From NCBI RefSeq assembly GCF_009728735.1, contig NZ_CP024636.1, positions 639,686 through 703,685 on the forward strand: a stretch of DNA of 64,000 bases, written 5' to 3'. Shown here in pieces: positions 26,838 through 36,138 of the stretch. Under the pieces are notes generated by a model. It did not search any database. It was given only the letters and a program-made list of their open reading frames with translations, and was not told where the DNA came from. Origin of the DNA: Pantoea phytobeneficialis (GTDB lineage Bacteria > Pseudomonadota > Gammaproteobacteria > Enterobacterales > Enterobacteriaceae). Made by a program: the position numbers and the translations under genes. Every line of letters starts with the position of its first letter. Within the stretch, counting starts at the first letter, position 1.

Positions 26838-27761
26838 ATGAAAGAGATTAAAACCGATGCACTTTGGGTGCACCTGCACTGGCTGACCGTACTGGCTGAG
26901 TTGGGGAGCTTTACCCGTGCGGCTGAACGGCTGGACGTCAGTAAGGCGGCGATGAGTCAAAAGATTAAAGAGCTGGAAGAGATGGCGGGCGTCGCGCTGG
27001 TGCAACGCACCACCCGCAGCGTACGCCTGACATCTGCCGGAGAAAAGCTGGTGGATGAGCTGCGAGATCCCTTTGCGCGTATTGAGCAGAGTTTTTTCAG
27101 CGTGCGTGATGAGGCGGGCCCGGTACGCGGCATGGTTCGTGTCAGCGCCCCCGTAGCCTTTGCCCGGCAGCAATTGGTGCCGATTATCGGCGATTTTTTG
27201 CGTGAATATCCGCAGGTGCGTATCCAACTGGATGTGACCGACCGCTTAGTCTCGCTCGGCAGTGAGGGTTTTGATTTGGCGATTCGTCACAGCCAGCAGT
27301 TGCCGGAAACGCATGTCGCATTGCCGCTGTGTGAAACCCAGACCTTATTGGTGGCGTCCCCCGCTTACCTGGCGGAGCAGGGTACACCACAAACCCCACA
27401 GGCATTGCAGCAGCATAATTGCCTGTACTATCCGCGCGGGCTGGAGTCACCACAGTGGCGTTTCCGTCAACTGAACGACGCCAGCGAAACGGTGCTGGTC
27501 AGAATCCAGGGGAATTTTGCCACCAACAATAGCGAATCGATTCGCGATGCGGCGTTGCAGGGGCTGGGCATTGCTATGCTGCCAGATTTCAGCGCCAGCG
27601 CGGCGCTGGCGGCGGGTACGTTACAACGGGTTTTACCGCAATGGCAGTCGGTGGACGCCTTCGCCGATCGTTTATGGGTGGTGCGCCCTTATGCGGCCCA
27701 GGTGCCACGGGCGGTCACCACCTTTATTCACTGGCTACGCGCGCGCTTTGTTGATGGCTGA
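26838..27761 (+). CDS. LysR-family regulator (CrgA-like subgroup)
   Basis: A 307-residue LysR protein. The HTH lies at residues about 8-65 (LTVLAELGSFTRAAERLDVSKAAMSQKIKELEEMAGVALVQRTTRSVRLT) and the effector domain at about 95-300. The TRSVRLT motif and overall plan match the CrgA/YafC-type subgroup, often regulators of oxidoreductases or tautomerases next door. It is divergent from the tautomerase at 26717, and its 3' end overlaps the convergent glycosyltransferase gene by 27 bases. Confidence 0.85.
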   Translation: MKEIKTDALWVHLHWLTVLAELGSFTRAAERLDVSKAAMSQKIKELEEMAGVALVQRTTRSVRLTSAGEKLVDELRDPFARIEQSFFSVRDEAGPVRGMVRVSAPVAFARQQLVPIIGDFLREYPQVRIQLDVTDRLVSLGSEGFDLAIRHSQQLPETHVALPLCETQTLLVASPAYLAEQGTPQTPQALQQHNCLYYPRGLESPQWRFRQLNDASETVLVRIQGNFATNNSESIRDAALQGLGIAMLPDFSASAALAAGTLQRVLPQWQSVDAFADRLWVVRPYAAQVPRAVTTFIHWLRARFVDG

Positions 27762-28754
27762 GGGCGACACCAGCGCAACCGGTGCATGGGGTTGCATCAT
27801 TTGTCCCAGCAGGCTGGTGCGATTGTAGTTGCCAAGGCGCAGGTTGAAGTCGAGATGCTGACGTTCATTACCGCTTAATTTAATCACCGGTGGCGGGGTG
27901 TGCGGGCGCTGCTGAAATAACACCGATTTAGCAAACGCCGCGCTATTCCAGCCGCTCAGGCGTTGATAAAAGTAGGCATTCGCTTCGCCCTTGCGCAGAT
28001 AGATATTCGCCCGGCGATATTCACGCATCGCCGCCTGTTGCGCCAGGGAGCAAAGTTGCTGCTCTGGCTCGGCAATTTTTTGCGCCAGCAGGGTAAAATC
28101 ATCGCGCTTATTCAATTCACTGAAGAAACGTTGCGCCCCAAGATGTTTAATCGGCGCGTACTGCTTCTGCCATTCGCGGATAAAAGGATTATTGGGGCTG
28201 GCGGCGAGAAACCAGTTTTCCATCACCGGCGACAGGTAATTCATGGTTGAGACTTCGCAATAAAAACCAATCACATCCATAGGACGTTCCTGATGCACAC
28301 GATGTACCCAGGCGAGATCTTCAAACAGCAGAGTGCTGCAATCAATGGCGATGCCGCCGTAGCGTAATAATAATTCCAACCGAATGGCATCACTTTTTTG
28401 TTTCAGCGTTAATTCTGGTGAAGTGAAGATAAAATCGGGCAAGACTTCTTTTACCGTCTGACGATTTAACAAATGCACCTGATGATCGGGATTATCCTGG
28501 CGGATTTTTTGAATATTTAACGCCATTGATTTCGGTAAATATTCATCGTCCCAATACATCCAGACTATTTTAGGGATATCTGCCAACTCTTTTTCGGCAG
28601 AAATCAACACCACGTTATCCTCTTCGCTCGGATCGTATTCCGGAGCGACAAGGCTATTTTGCTGCTTTTTTTGCAGTAACATCTGGCCGGTAAAAGCAAT
28701 TTTCTGCCAGTTGTGCCACAGCATACGGGCAGTTTGGAGGCGTTTTTTTGTCAT
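27735..28754 (-). CDS. orphan glycosyltransferase, capsular polysaccharide synthesis family
   Basis: A 339-residue enzyme of the Caps_synth / DXD-sugar-transferase superfamily. Key segments are ADIPKIVWMYWDDEYLPKSM (about 58-77), the donor-binding KQKSDAIRLELLLRYGGIAIDCSTLLFEDL (about 117-146), where D-x-S replaces the usual DXD, and a C-terminal basic region. It is probably cytoplasmic or membrane-associated and adds a sugar to a surface polysaccharide or lipid acceptor. No other polysaccharide genes flank it. GC is somewhat lower at its 5' end and upstream. Confidence 0.75.
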   Translation of the reverse strand: MTKKRLQTARMLWHNWQKIAFTGQMLLQKKQQNSLVAPEYDPSEEDNVVLISAEKELADIPKIVWMYWDDEYLPKSMALNIQKIRQDNPDHQVHLLNRQTVKEVLPDFIFTSPELTLKQKSDAIRLELLLRYGGIAIDCSTLLFEDLAWVHRVHQERPMDVIGFYCEVSTMNYLSPVMENWFLAASPNNPFIREWQKQYAPIKHLGAQRFFSELNKRDDFTLLAQKIAEPEQQLCSLAQQAAMREYRRANIYLRKGEANAYFYQRLSGWNSAAFAKSVLFQQRPHTPPPVIKLSGNERQHLDFNLRLGNYNRTSLLGQMMQPHAPVALVSPSAINKARA

Positions 28755-29155
28755 GGTGCACCTGATTATTGTGATTATCGCGGTTGGGGATTCCCTGATG
28801 CTGGCGCGTGGGCGCGCTCTTGTTTCCTCACGGCTGTGTGTAAAAGACTACCCTTGCTTAATAAAACATTCCTGCGCGCGAGACCATCATTTTCTTTATC
28901 TTTCAGATAAACCGGAAAATGAATGAGCCACTCAAGTTAAAATTATCATTAAATAATTTTGGTAATCGGTGTTTGTTTAATTAAGTATGGATAAGACTAT
29001 TCCTAATAAAATAGAATTTCGCTGTGGTTTGATGCGGGCAGGATTAAAAAACGTGAGTCAAATGATGGGTTAACCGTACTGGATTTTTCACTGGCCTACC
29101 CAACGCTGATCCGCGTTAGCTACGCTTAAAGGACGTTGTTAAAAAAGGAGACGCT
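28755..29155. other. 400-base gene-free gap
   Basis: AT-rich in its second half (about 28900-29060), without a convincing ORF or RNA gene. It should contain divergent promoters for the glycosyltransferase and the beta-propeller gene. AAAAAAGGAG at 29142-29151 is the ribosome site for the latter. Confidence 0.5.
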
Positions 29156-30106
29156 ATGCAGCCTGATAACCGCGGATTACTGGCAGTCGATAAACAGGGC
29201 AATCGCGTGTTGTTTCTCAACCCGGACACTTTTGCAGTGCAACAGGAACTGAATGCCTTTCCACCCCGGCCACATGAGTTGTTGATGCTGTCGCAGTGGG
29301 AGAAAGCCTATGTCCCGATTTATGGTGATGGCATCCACGGCGATAATCCCCATCCGGGCCACAAAATCGCGGTGATTAATCTGCGTCAGCGGGTGATCAG
29401 TGGTTTTATCGATGTTACGCCCTTGCAGGCGCCACACAGCGGGCAACTGGGGCGCGACGGTAAAGTGTATCTCTGCTGCGAAAACAGCGCCACCGTGGCG
29501 GTGATTGATCCGCTTACCGATCGGCTGGAGAAAACCATTCCCCTGCCGTCACATAACGCCCACCGGCTGGCACTGTCACCCAGTGGGCGCAAGTTGTTCA
29601 CTGAAAACGAAGAAGATGCCAGCATTACGGTGGTTGATCTTTGTGAGGCTGAAGGGCGGGTTATCGACACCATTCTGATGCCAGGACCGATTGCCGGTAT
29701 CGCCGCCTCGCCAAAACATCCTTATCTGGTCGCCAGCGCGGCCGATGCCCCCTTACTTTATGTGGTGGATCGTCAGAGTCATCGCATTCGCCAGCGGTTA
29801 CGTTTAGCGGGTCATCAGCAACCTTGTCAGGTCGTTCGTTTCAGCGCTGACGGCGAGCGTCTGGTGGCGATTGGCGATCATGAGGCAGTGATTACGCTGT
29901 TCGACGATCTTCTCAATCCCTTGGGTGATATCGCCGTGGGTGATAAACCGATGGATGGCTGTTTCAGTGATGACAAACGCACGTTGTTGATTGCCAATGA
30001 AGGCGAGGGGTCATTGAGCGTGATCGATTTGGCGCAGTTGAGGGTGGTTGCCACGCCGCAGGTTGGGACGGGTTGTGAGGTGCTGAGTTATTTCACCCTC
30101 AAATAA
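29156..30106 (+). CDS. YVTN/lactonase-like beta-propeller protein
   Basis: A 316-residue protein built of repeating four-stranded blades of the YVTN/lactonase type (for example VDKQGNRVLFLNPDT, VAVIDPLTDRLEKTI, ITVVDLCEAEGRVIDTI, LSVIDLAQLRVV). There is no signal peptide, so it should be cytoplasmic, unlike E. coli YncE. It may be a lactonase or a binding scaffold; no catalytic residues can be assigned. It has a strong AAGGAG ribosome site, and its end overlaps the convergent phosphatase gene by 8 bases. Confidence 0.75.
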   Translation: MQPDNRGLLAVDKQGNRVLFLNPDTFAVQQELNAFPPRPHELLMLSQWEKAYVPIYGDGIHGDNPHPGHKIAVINLRQRVISGFIDVTPLQAPHSGQLGRDGKVYLCCENSATVAVIDPLTDRLEKTIPLPSHNAHRLALSPSGRKLFTENEEDASITVVDLCEAEGRVIDTILMPGPIAGIAASPKHPYLVASAADAPLLYVVDRQSHRIRQRLRLAGHQQPCQVVRFSADGERLVAIGDHEAVITLFDDLLNPLGDIAVGDKPMDGCFSDDKRTLLIANEGEGSLSVIDLAQLRVVATPQVGTGCEVLSYFTLK

Positions 30107-30653
30107 AGGGGCGATGATAAATGGCGCTACTCCAGTGGCGGCTGCTGGCGTGTTTTTCTGCCTGCCAGCCGCGCTTGCGCAGTTCGCGTGCAATCAGTTT
30201 GTTCATAATGCCGTGGCCAACCAGCAGCACGGTGCCACGGTTTGATAGCAAAATCAGTTTGTCGGCAGCCTGTTGGGCGCGCTGGCGCGCATGCTGCACC
30301 GATTCCACATGCCCGGAATAGCCACATAGCCACAACAGGCGCAGCAGCGCCAACCAGACATTGAGCGGCAAATGTAGCCTTGCGTAGGGCAAGAGCGGCA
30401 TTGCCACTTCGCTGAAGACTTCATCCACTGCATGTGGCTGTAGCCCCAGGCGTGTCAGTGAGGATCGGGCACGCGGTAACGGGCTGGAGGCGATGACACT
30501 GGCCTGGCTGGCGATCGCCATGCTGCGAGGTGGTGGTGAATCACAGATATCCGCCTGGTCGTAACCTTCACACCAGTCAGCCAGCGCTCGCGCCGTAAAG
30601 CGCCCGCTCACCGGATGGTTGGGTTTGCCATGTCGCATAAGAATGATGGTCAT
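30099..30653 (-). CDS. histidine phosphatase family protein
   Basis: A 184-residue member of the phosphoglycerate-mutase-like superfamily. The catalytic MRHGKP motif is at residues 6-11, and the second His is in TVLLVGHGIMNKLIA (about 140-154). SSPLPRARSSLTRLGL matches the family substrate-pocket segment. The start at 30653 (MTIILMRHG) is preferred. The substrate (a phosphate ester) is unknown. Confidence 0.8.
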   Translation of the reverse strand: MTIILMRHGKPNHPVSGRFTARALADWCEGYDQADICDSPPPRSMAIASQASVIASSPLPRARSSLTRLGLQPHAVDEVFSEVAMPLLPYARLHLPLNVWLALLRLLWLCGYSGHVESVQHARQRAQQAADKLILLSNRGTVLLVGHGIMNKLIARELRKRGWQAEKHASSRHWSSAIYHRPFI

Positions 30654-31237
30654 AACGCCTCGCAATGAATTTCTCCAGTGTAATGCAGCCGGTTGGCAAC
30701 CTGGGAGAGTGGCAAGATTTCAGACAAATTCTCATCTGTCATCAAAACTTAACTGAATTATGCGACAAGTGGCGCGATGCAGGTTCAATCGCCACTTTGC
30801 TAATGATAAGCAGAAATCGTCAGTCTGGTGCATTTTTGACGTTTTTTTGCGCGCTCGCATTGCATTGTAATGTCATGAATTGACGCCATTTTTATCGATA
30901 ATCCCTGAGAAATAGTAAAGATAAATTAATTGTTTTTACTGAAATCACTTGATTTATCTACGCGCGTAGATAGACTGATTACACAGTGATAGCTCACGGT
31001 GCCAAAGACGAAGTTGGCCTTGAGATGACGAAGTTACATTTGCCTTGTTAATGCGATCGGTGAAAAAAACATCGGCGAAGTCTGGCAAATCAGAGAATTC
31101 CAACACCAGGGAATCCTTTATTGACCTTGCATCCAGGTTTGCCCACTAAACGTCGCCACCGGGGCGTTCCGCTTGTTGCAAGGGAACCAGACCACGGAAG
31201 GGCGTTTGCTCGATCCTCATCTATCAGGGAAATGGTT
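30654..31237. promoter_or_regulatory. 580-base regulatory region upstream of the MFS/LacI/nucleoside hydrolase unit
   Basis: No gene is apparent. A plausible promoter is TTGATT (30949-30954) and TAGACT (30971-30976) with a 16-base spacer filled by a palindrome. If this is used, the leader to the MFS start at 31238 would be about 250 bases long. Two near-repeats GACGAAGTT (about 31009 and 31027) follow. Confidence 0.4.
30955..30972. promoter_or_regulatory. 18-bp perfect palindrome, candidate LacI-family operator
   Basis: TATCTACGCGCGTAGATA is a perfect dyad with the central CG typical of LacI/GalR operators. It fills the spacer of a predicted promoter upstream of a transporter-LacI-hydrolase cluster, so the LacI protein at 32686 is the obvious candidate repressor. 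Confidence 0.55.
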
Positions 31238-32632
31238 ATGACGGTACATCACTCCGTTTCGCAACAACGCGCACTGTCTTCTTCTTCGGCCGCCGATGCG
31301 CGGCTCGAAACTTCCTCTGGCCGCAAAGATTTCTGGCGCGCCACCTTATCCTGCTGGTTGGGTACGGCAATGGAGTATGCGGATTTCGCGCTCTATGGCC
31401 TTGCTGCCGGCATCATTTTTGGCGATGTATTCTTCCCCGAAGCCAGTCCGACGATGGCGCTGCTCTCCAGTTTTGCCACCTGGTCGGTAGGGTTTATTGC
31501 CCGTCCGATTGGCGCGCTCCTGTTCGGCTGGATTGGCGATCGTAAAGGCCGCAAGGTGGTGATGATCACCACCATCATTTTGATGGGTGCCTCTACCACG
31601 CTGATTGGTTTAATCCCCTCCTACGCCAGCATTGGTTTGTGGGCACCCGCCTGCCTGGTCCTGTTGCGCTTTACCCAGGGGTTAGGGGCGGGGGCTGAGT
31701 TGTCTGGCGGTACGGTGATGCTGGGCGAGTATGCACCGGTGCAACGTCGTGGCCTGGTCTCGTCGGTGATTGCGCTCGGTTCCAACAGCGGTACGCTGAT
31801 CGCGTCACTGGTCTGGCTGGCGGTGGTGCAGATGGACCAGCAAAGCCTGCTTGCCTGGGGCTGGCGCATTCCGTTCCTCAGTAGCGTGCTGATTGCGCTG
31901 GTGGCGTTGTGGCTTCGTCGCCATCTGCGCGAAACCCCGGTATTCGAACGCCAGCAGGCGGAGCTGAAAGCGGAACGTGACGCGAGCCTCGCCATCCATG
32001 CCGCACCCACCGATACCCGCAGTTTCTGGCAGCGTAGCCGTGCCTTCTGGACCATGGTTGGCCTGCGTATTGGCGAAAATGGACCATCGTATCTGGCGCA
32101 AGGTTTTATCGTGGGTTATGTGGCGAAAGTGCTGATGGTGGACAAATCGGTGCCCACCACTGCGGTTTTTATCGCCTCGATTCTGGGTTTCCTGATCATT
32201 CCTTTGGCCGGCTGGCTCTCTGACCGCTTTGGCCGCCGCATTACCTACCGTGGTTTCTGTCTGTTGCTGATGTTCTACGCCTGGCCTGCGTTCCACCTGC
32301 TCGATAGCCGTGACCCGGCCATTGTTATTCCAGTGATGGTGGTGGGGATGGCGCTGGCGTCACTCGGTATCTTTGGCGTACAGGCGGCGTGGGGCGTTGA
32401 GTTGTTCGGTGTGAAGCATCGTTACACCAAAATGGCGGTGGCAAAAGAGCTGGGGTCTATCCTTTCAGGAGGTACTGCGCCATTGGTGGCTGCGGCGCTG
32501 CTGTCGTTTACCGGCCACTGGTGGGCGATTGCTATCTACTTTAGCGCCATGGCAACCATTGGGTTTCTGACCACCTTTGTGGCACCGGAGACGCGCGGGC
32601 GTGACCTCAATCTGCCGGATGATGCGATCTGA
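31238..32632 (+). CDS. MFS transporter, metabolite:H+ symporter (MHS) family
   Basis: A 464-residue, 12-segment permease. The signature LFGWIGDRKGRKVVMI (between TM2 and TM3), FTQGLGAGAELSGGTVMLGEYAP (TM4-5) and WGWRIPFL (TM6) are characteristic of the MHS family (citrate, alpha-ketoglutarate, shikimate, proline/betaine). The start at 31238 (MTVHHSVSQQ) follows CAGGGA; the longer ORF has no site. The gene precedes a LacI regulator and nucleoside hydrolase, suggesting import of a nucleoside-like or ribosyl compound, though MHS members usually carry organic acids. Confidence 0.85.
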   Translation: MTVHHSVSQQRALSSSSAADARLETSSGRKDFWRATLSCWLGTAMEYADFALYGLAAGIIFGDVFFPEASPTMALLSSFATWSVGFIARPIGALLFGWIGDRKGRKVVMITTIILMGASTTLIGLIPSYASIGLWAPACLVLLRFTQGLGAGAELSGGTVMLGEYAPVQRRGLVSSVIALGSNSGTLIASLVWLAVVQMDQQSLLAWGWRIPFLSSVLIALVALWLRRHLRETPVFERQQAELKAERDASLAIHAAPTDTRSFWQRSRAFWTMVGLRIGENGPSYLAQGFIVGYVAKVLMVDKSVPTTAVFIASILGFLIIPLAGWLSDRFGRRITYRGFCLLLMFYAWPAFHLLDSRDPAIVIPVMVVGMALASLGIFGVQAAWGVELFGVKHRYTKMAVAKELGSILSGGTAPLVAAALLSFTGHWWAIAIYFSAMATIGFLTTFVAPETRGRDLNLPDDAI

Positions 32633-32685
32633 CGTGCATCTGCCGCTACGGTTGGGTGCCAGGAACAGAATTCGAGGTAAAAGTA

Positions 32686-33708
32686 TTGGCTAAATCGTCG
32701 TCCGGAAATGTCACGCGTAGTGACGTCGCCAAAGCCGCAGGCACCTCTGTGGCGGTGGTGAGTTACGTCATCAACAACGGACCTCGCCCGGTGGCAGAAG
32801 CTACACGTCAGCGGGTGCTGGAGGCGATCAAACAAACCGGCTACCGGCCAAATGCCGTGGCGCGTGCGCTGGCATCGGGCAGCACCAAAACCTTTGGCTT
32901 GATTGTGCCCAATATTGCCAACCCGTTTGTCGCATCGATGGCGCATCTGTTGTTACAGGAGTCGCTAAACCACGGGCACGTCATGTTGCTGGGCGATGCT
33001 GGTGATGATCGTCAGCGCGAGCTGGAGTTGATTCAGGGACTGCTGAATCGTCAGGTCGACGGCCTGTTTTATAACAGCGTCGATCGCCACCCTTATATCG
33101 ATGTGATCAAAGCCAGTGGGACACCGTTTGTCATGCTCGATCGCGTTGAGCCACAACCCGGCGTCAGCATGCTGCGGGTGAATGAGCGCGAAGCGGCACG
33201 TCAGGTGACAGCGCATCTGCTCAGTCACGGTTATCAGCAGGTTGGGATGATCAGTGGTCCACTGGAAATGTTGAATACGCAGGATCGTATTCAGGGCTGG
33301 CGTGATGCGCAGGCCGAGTATGGCTTGCAGGTGGATGAGGCGTTGATCTTCCCCACCAGTTATACGCGACAGGGCGGCTACGATGCCGCATGGCGGATGA
33401 TGAACAGCAACCGGGTGCCGCGTGCGCTTTTTGCCAGCAATGAAGGGCAGGCGATTGGCTGCATTCGTGCCTTTGCTGAATCTGGCTTACGCGTGCCGCA
33501 CGATGTTGCGTTGGTCTGTTTTAACGGTACTGAGCAGTCGGCCTTTCATGTGCCGACGCTGACAACAGTACGCCAGCCGCTGCGTGAAATGGCGCAGCGC
33601 GCAATTGCCATGCTAAAAAACTGGGATGGCGAGGCGGAGCTGGCGGAATTTCCTCACCATCTGGAGATCGGTGAGTCCTGTGGTTGCCAACTAACCAGCC
33701 GAAAATAA
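32686..33708 (+). CDS. LacI-family transcriptional repressor
   Basis: A 340-residue LacI/GalR regulator. The helix-turn-helix is at residues about 8-30 (VTRSDVAKAAGTSVAVVSYVINN), followed by the hinge helix (PNAVARALASG) and a sugar-binding-type effector domain with the usual IVPNIANPFVASM and GCIRAFAESGLRVPHDVALVCFN. A TTG start at 32686 is chosen because GAGGT lies 7 bases upstream; GTG at 32656 is the alternative. It sits between the MFS and hydrolase genes and probably represses the unit through the palindrome at 30955. Confidence 0.85.
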   Translation: MAKSSSGNVTRSDVAKAAGTSVAVVSYVINNGPRPVAEATRQRVLEAIKQTGYRPNAVARALASGSTKTFGLIVPNIANPFVASMAHLLLQESLNHGHVMLLGDAGDDRQRELELIQGLLNRQVDGLFYNSVDRHPYIDVIKASGTPFVMLDRVEPQPGVSMLRVNEREAARQVTAHLLSHGYQQVGMISGPLEMLNTQDRIQGWRDAQAEYGLQVDEALIFPTSYTRQGGYDAAWRMMNSNRVPRALFASNEGQAIGCIRAFAESGLRVPHDVALVCFNGTEQSAFHVPTLTTVRQPLREMAQRAIAMLKNWDGEAELAEFPHHLEIGESCGCQLTSRK

Positions 33709-33716
33709 ATAACACC

Positions 33717-34700
33717 ATGAAAAGATTGATTATTGATTGTGATCCGGGGAATGGCATTGCCGGTGCAAACACCGACGATGGGTTGGCTTTAGCCTTAGCG
33801 CTGGCGTCACCTGCTTTGTCAGTGGAATTGATTACCACCGTCACCGGTAATACCCCTTGTGCGGTGGGAACCCAGGTGGTGAAGGATCTGTTGCAGCGAC
33901 TGGGCCTGAATATTCCGGTGGTGCAGGGTGCCCAGCAGGCATTACGCGAAGACCCGGCACCGTGGCGCGCGCGTCTTGATGGTGTCGAGGACAAAAAACT
34001 GGCCGAACTGTGGCGCGGCGTACGTCAGCCACAGCTGTTGCCAGCCGATGGCAATGATGCCGCAGGCGTGATGGGCCAGCTGATTTGTGACAATCCGGGC
34101 GAGTTTACCCTGGTGGCGATCGGTCCACTTACCAATGTGGCACAGGCGCTACAACGTTATCCGCAGATGGCGGAAGCGGTGGCGGAGATTGTCATCATGG
34201 GCGGCGTATTTGCGCTGGACGATTATATCAAAGACACCAATTTTGGCCTCGACCCGGAAGCGGCGCATCAGGTGCTGCACAGCGGGGCGACGGTGACGCT
34301 GGTGCCAATGGATGTCACCACGCAAACGTTGCTGACGCATCAGGATCTCAGCCGTCTTACCCACCATCAACATACACTCACCCAGTTTGTCCGGGAAACG
34401 CTGCGACCGTGGATTGATTACTCCATCCGTACCCGCCATTTGCCGGGCTGTTGGATCCACGATGCTTTGGTGGTCGCCTGGCTGTTGAATCAACGTGTCG
34501 CCGACGGCATGGATTATCATGTCGATGTGGAATTACGGCCTGGTGCCACGCGGGGTAAAAGTTGGCGTTATCGCACGCCGCTGCGTCTGGATGTGGGCAT
34601 TCCGCACGATGCCGGCGCGCTGGTACATGTCCTGCACAGCGTCGATAACCCCTTGTTGCTGGACATCATCGAGCAGGCATTTAACGGCCTGAACAACTAA
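33717..34700 (+). CDS. nucleoside hydrolase (IunH-like)
   Basis: A 327-residue Ca2+-dependent N-ribohydrolase. The N terminus DCDPGNGIAGANTDDGLALA (residues 7-26) is the metal-binding motif with a few extra residues between the Asp pairs compared with the standard DTDPGxDD. The rest follows the fold: TTVTGNTP, LVAIGPLTNVA, IVIMGGVFA, NFGLDPEAA and CWIHDALVVAWLL. It should split a nucleoside into base and ribose. The gene starts 8 bases after the LacI gene and ends at a strong terminator, so it closes the transport-regulator-hydrolase unit. Confidence 0.85.
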   Translation: MKRLIIDCDPGNGIAGANTDDGLALALALASPALSVELITTVTGNTPCAVGTQVVKDLLQRLGLNIPVVQGAQQALREDPAPWRARLDGVEDKKLAELWRGVRQPQLLPADGNDAAGVMGQLICDNPGEFTLVAIGPLTNVAQALQRYPQMAEAVAEIVIMGGVFALDDYIKDTNFGLDPEAAHQVLHSGATVTLVPMDVTTQTLLTHQDLSRLTHHQHTLTQFVRETLRPWIDYSIRTRHLPGCWIHDALVVAWLLNQRVADGMDYHVDVELRPGATRGKSWRYRTPLRLDVGIPHDAGALVHVLHSVDNPLLLDIIEQAFNGLNN

Positions 34701-34740
34701 AAAAAGCCCGGTCATCGCGCTGGCGATGACCGTATTTCAC
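34700..34740 (+). terminator. strong terminator after the nucleoside hydrolase gene
   Basis: A 10-bp perfect stem (CGGTCATCGC, loop GCTG, GCGATGACCG) at 34709-34732, preceded by seven A residues. Confidence 0.75.
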
Positions 34741-34917
34741 CTGACATGCTTCCTTACACCGGGACGCACTCGCTGACAATTCCGCGTCACAGCCTGCCTT
34801 TCTGACATGCTATATACAAATAGTTAACAAAATAGTAACCGATGCAATCATTCGCACGGTAACGTTCACAATAATGTCCGGCCAACGATCCGGGCGCTGT
34901 CAGACAGGATACCCCCT

Positions 34918-36138
34918 ATGTTTAACTGGACTGCGACGCAGCGAAATGTGGCTTTTGCCAGTTTCGCCAGCTGGACGCTGGATGCGTTCGACTTTTTTAT
35001 TCTGGTGTTTGTACTCAGCGATCTTGCCCAGTATTTCCACACCAGCGTTTCTGATGTTTCTATCGCGATTATGCTCACGCTGGCAGTGCGGCCAATTGGT
35101 GCGCTGCTGTTTGGTCGTCTCGCGGAAAAATATGGGCGTCGCCCGATTCTGATGCTCAATATTGTGTTGTTCTCGCTGTTTGAGCTGCTGTCAGCCTGGT
35201 CACCGAACTTTGCTGCTTTCCTGACGTTCCGCGTGATTTACGGCGTGGCAATGGGGGGCATCTGGGGCGTGGCCTCGTCGCTGGCGATGGAAACCATCCC
35301 GGATCGTTCGCGGGGTTTGATGTCCGGAATTTTCCAGGCGGGTTATCCCTGTGGCTACCTGCTGGCGTCGATCATCTTCGGTTTGTTCTTCGAGAGCGTG
35401 GGCTGGCGCGGAATGTTTATGATTGGTGCGCTGCCGATTTTGTTGCTGCCCTTTATCTATTTCAAGGTGCCGGAATCCCCGGTGTGGCTGGCGGCGCGAC
35501 AGCGTAAAGAGAGTACCGCCTTGCTGCCGATTATTCGCCAGCACTGGAAAATCTGTATTTACATGGTGCTGTTGATGGCCTGCTTCAACTTCTTCAGCCA
35601 CGGTACCCAGGATCTCTATCCCACCTTCCTGAAGGTACAACACCAGTTTGATCCGCACACCGTAAGCATTATTGCGATTAGCTACAATATCGCGGCGATG
35701 CTGGGCGGTATCTTTTTCGGTTCGCTGTCGGAGCGTATCGGGCGTAAGAAAGCCATTATGCTGGCGTCGTTTCTGGCGCTGCCGGTGCTGCCGTTGTGGG
35801 CGTTTTCCAGCGGTTCCTGGATGATTGGCATCGGTGCGTTTCTGATGCAGTTTATGGTGCAGGGCGCATGGGGTGTGGTACCGACCTATCTCACCGAGCT
35901 GGTGCCTGCCAATGCGCGTGCGGTGCTGCCGGGGTTTGTGTACCAGTTGGGGAACCTGATTGCCTCGGTTAACGCCACCTTACAATCGCGTATTGCGGAG
36001 GCACACGGCGGTAACTATGGCTTAGGGATGGCGATTGTTGCCGGGACGGTGGCGGTGTTGATATGCGTGTTTGTCGCATTTGGACGGGAAACGCGTGGCA
36101 TTGAAATATCCGGTGCCGTGGCGCGCGAGTCGCATTAA
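34918..36138 (+). CDS. MFS transporter, sialate/aromatic acid:H+ symporter type
   Basis: A 406-residue 12-segment permease resembling the SHS (NanT) and AAHS groups: SWTLDAFDFFILVFVL (TM1), RPIGALLFGRLAEKYGRRPILM (TM2-3), VASSLAMETIPDRSRGLMSGIFQAGYPCGYLLAS (TM4-5) and FGSLSERIGRKKAIM (TM8-9). The substrate is probably an organic or sugar acid. It is not clearly co-transcribed with the nucleoside hydrolase, from which a terminator and about 200 bases separate it. Its end overlaps the convergent YbaK-like gene by 4 bases. Confidence 0.8.
   Translation: MFNWTATQRNVAFASFASWTLDAFDFFILVFVLSDLAQYFHTSVSDVSIAIMLTLAVRPIGALLFGRLAEKYGRRPILMLNIVLFSLFELLSAWSPNFAAFLTFRVIYGVAMGGIWGVASSLAMETIPDRSRGLMSGIFQAGYPCGYLLASIIFGLFFESVGWRGMFMIGALPILLLPFIYFKVPESPVWLAARQRKESTALLPIIRQHWKICIYMVLLMACFNFFSHGTQDLYPTFLKVQHQFDPHTVSIIAISYNIAAMLGGIFFGSLSERIGRKKAIMLASFLALPVLPLWAFSSGSWMIGIGAFLMQFMVQGAWGVVPTYLTELVPANARAVLPGFVYQLGNLIASVNATLQSRIAEAHGGNYGLGMAIVAGTVAVLICVFVAFGRETRGIEISGAVARESH

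Noticed and set aside
30665..30883. 72-codon plus-strand ORF before the MFS unit
   Set aside because: No domain or ribosome site; it lies in the regulatory gap.
30973..31237. Known riboswitch in the long MFS leader
   Set aside because: No match to any riboswitch core I recognise; only an untranslated leader can be claimed.
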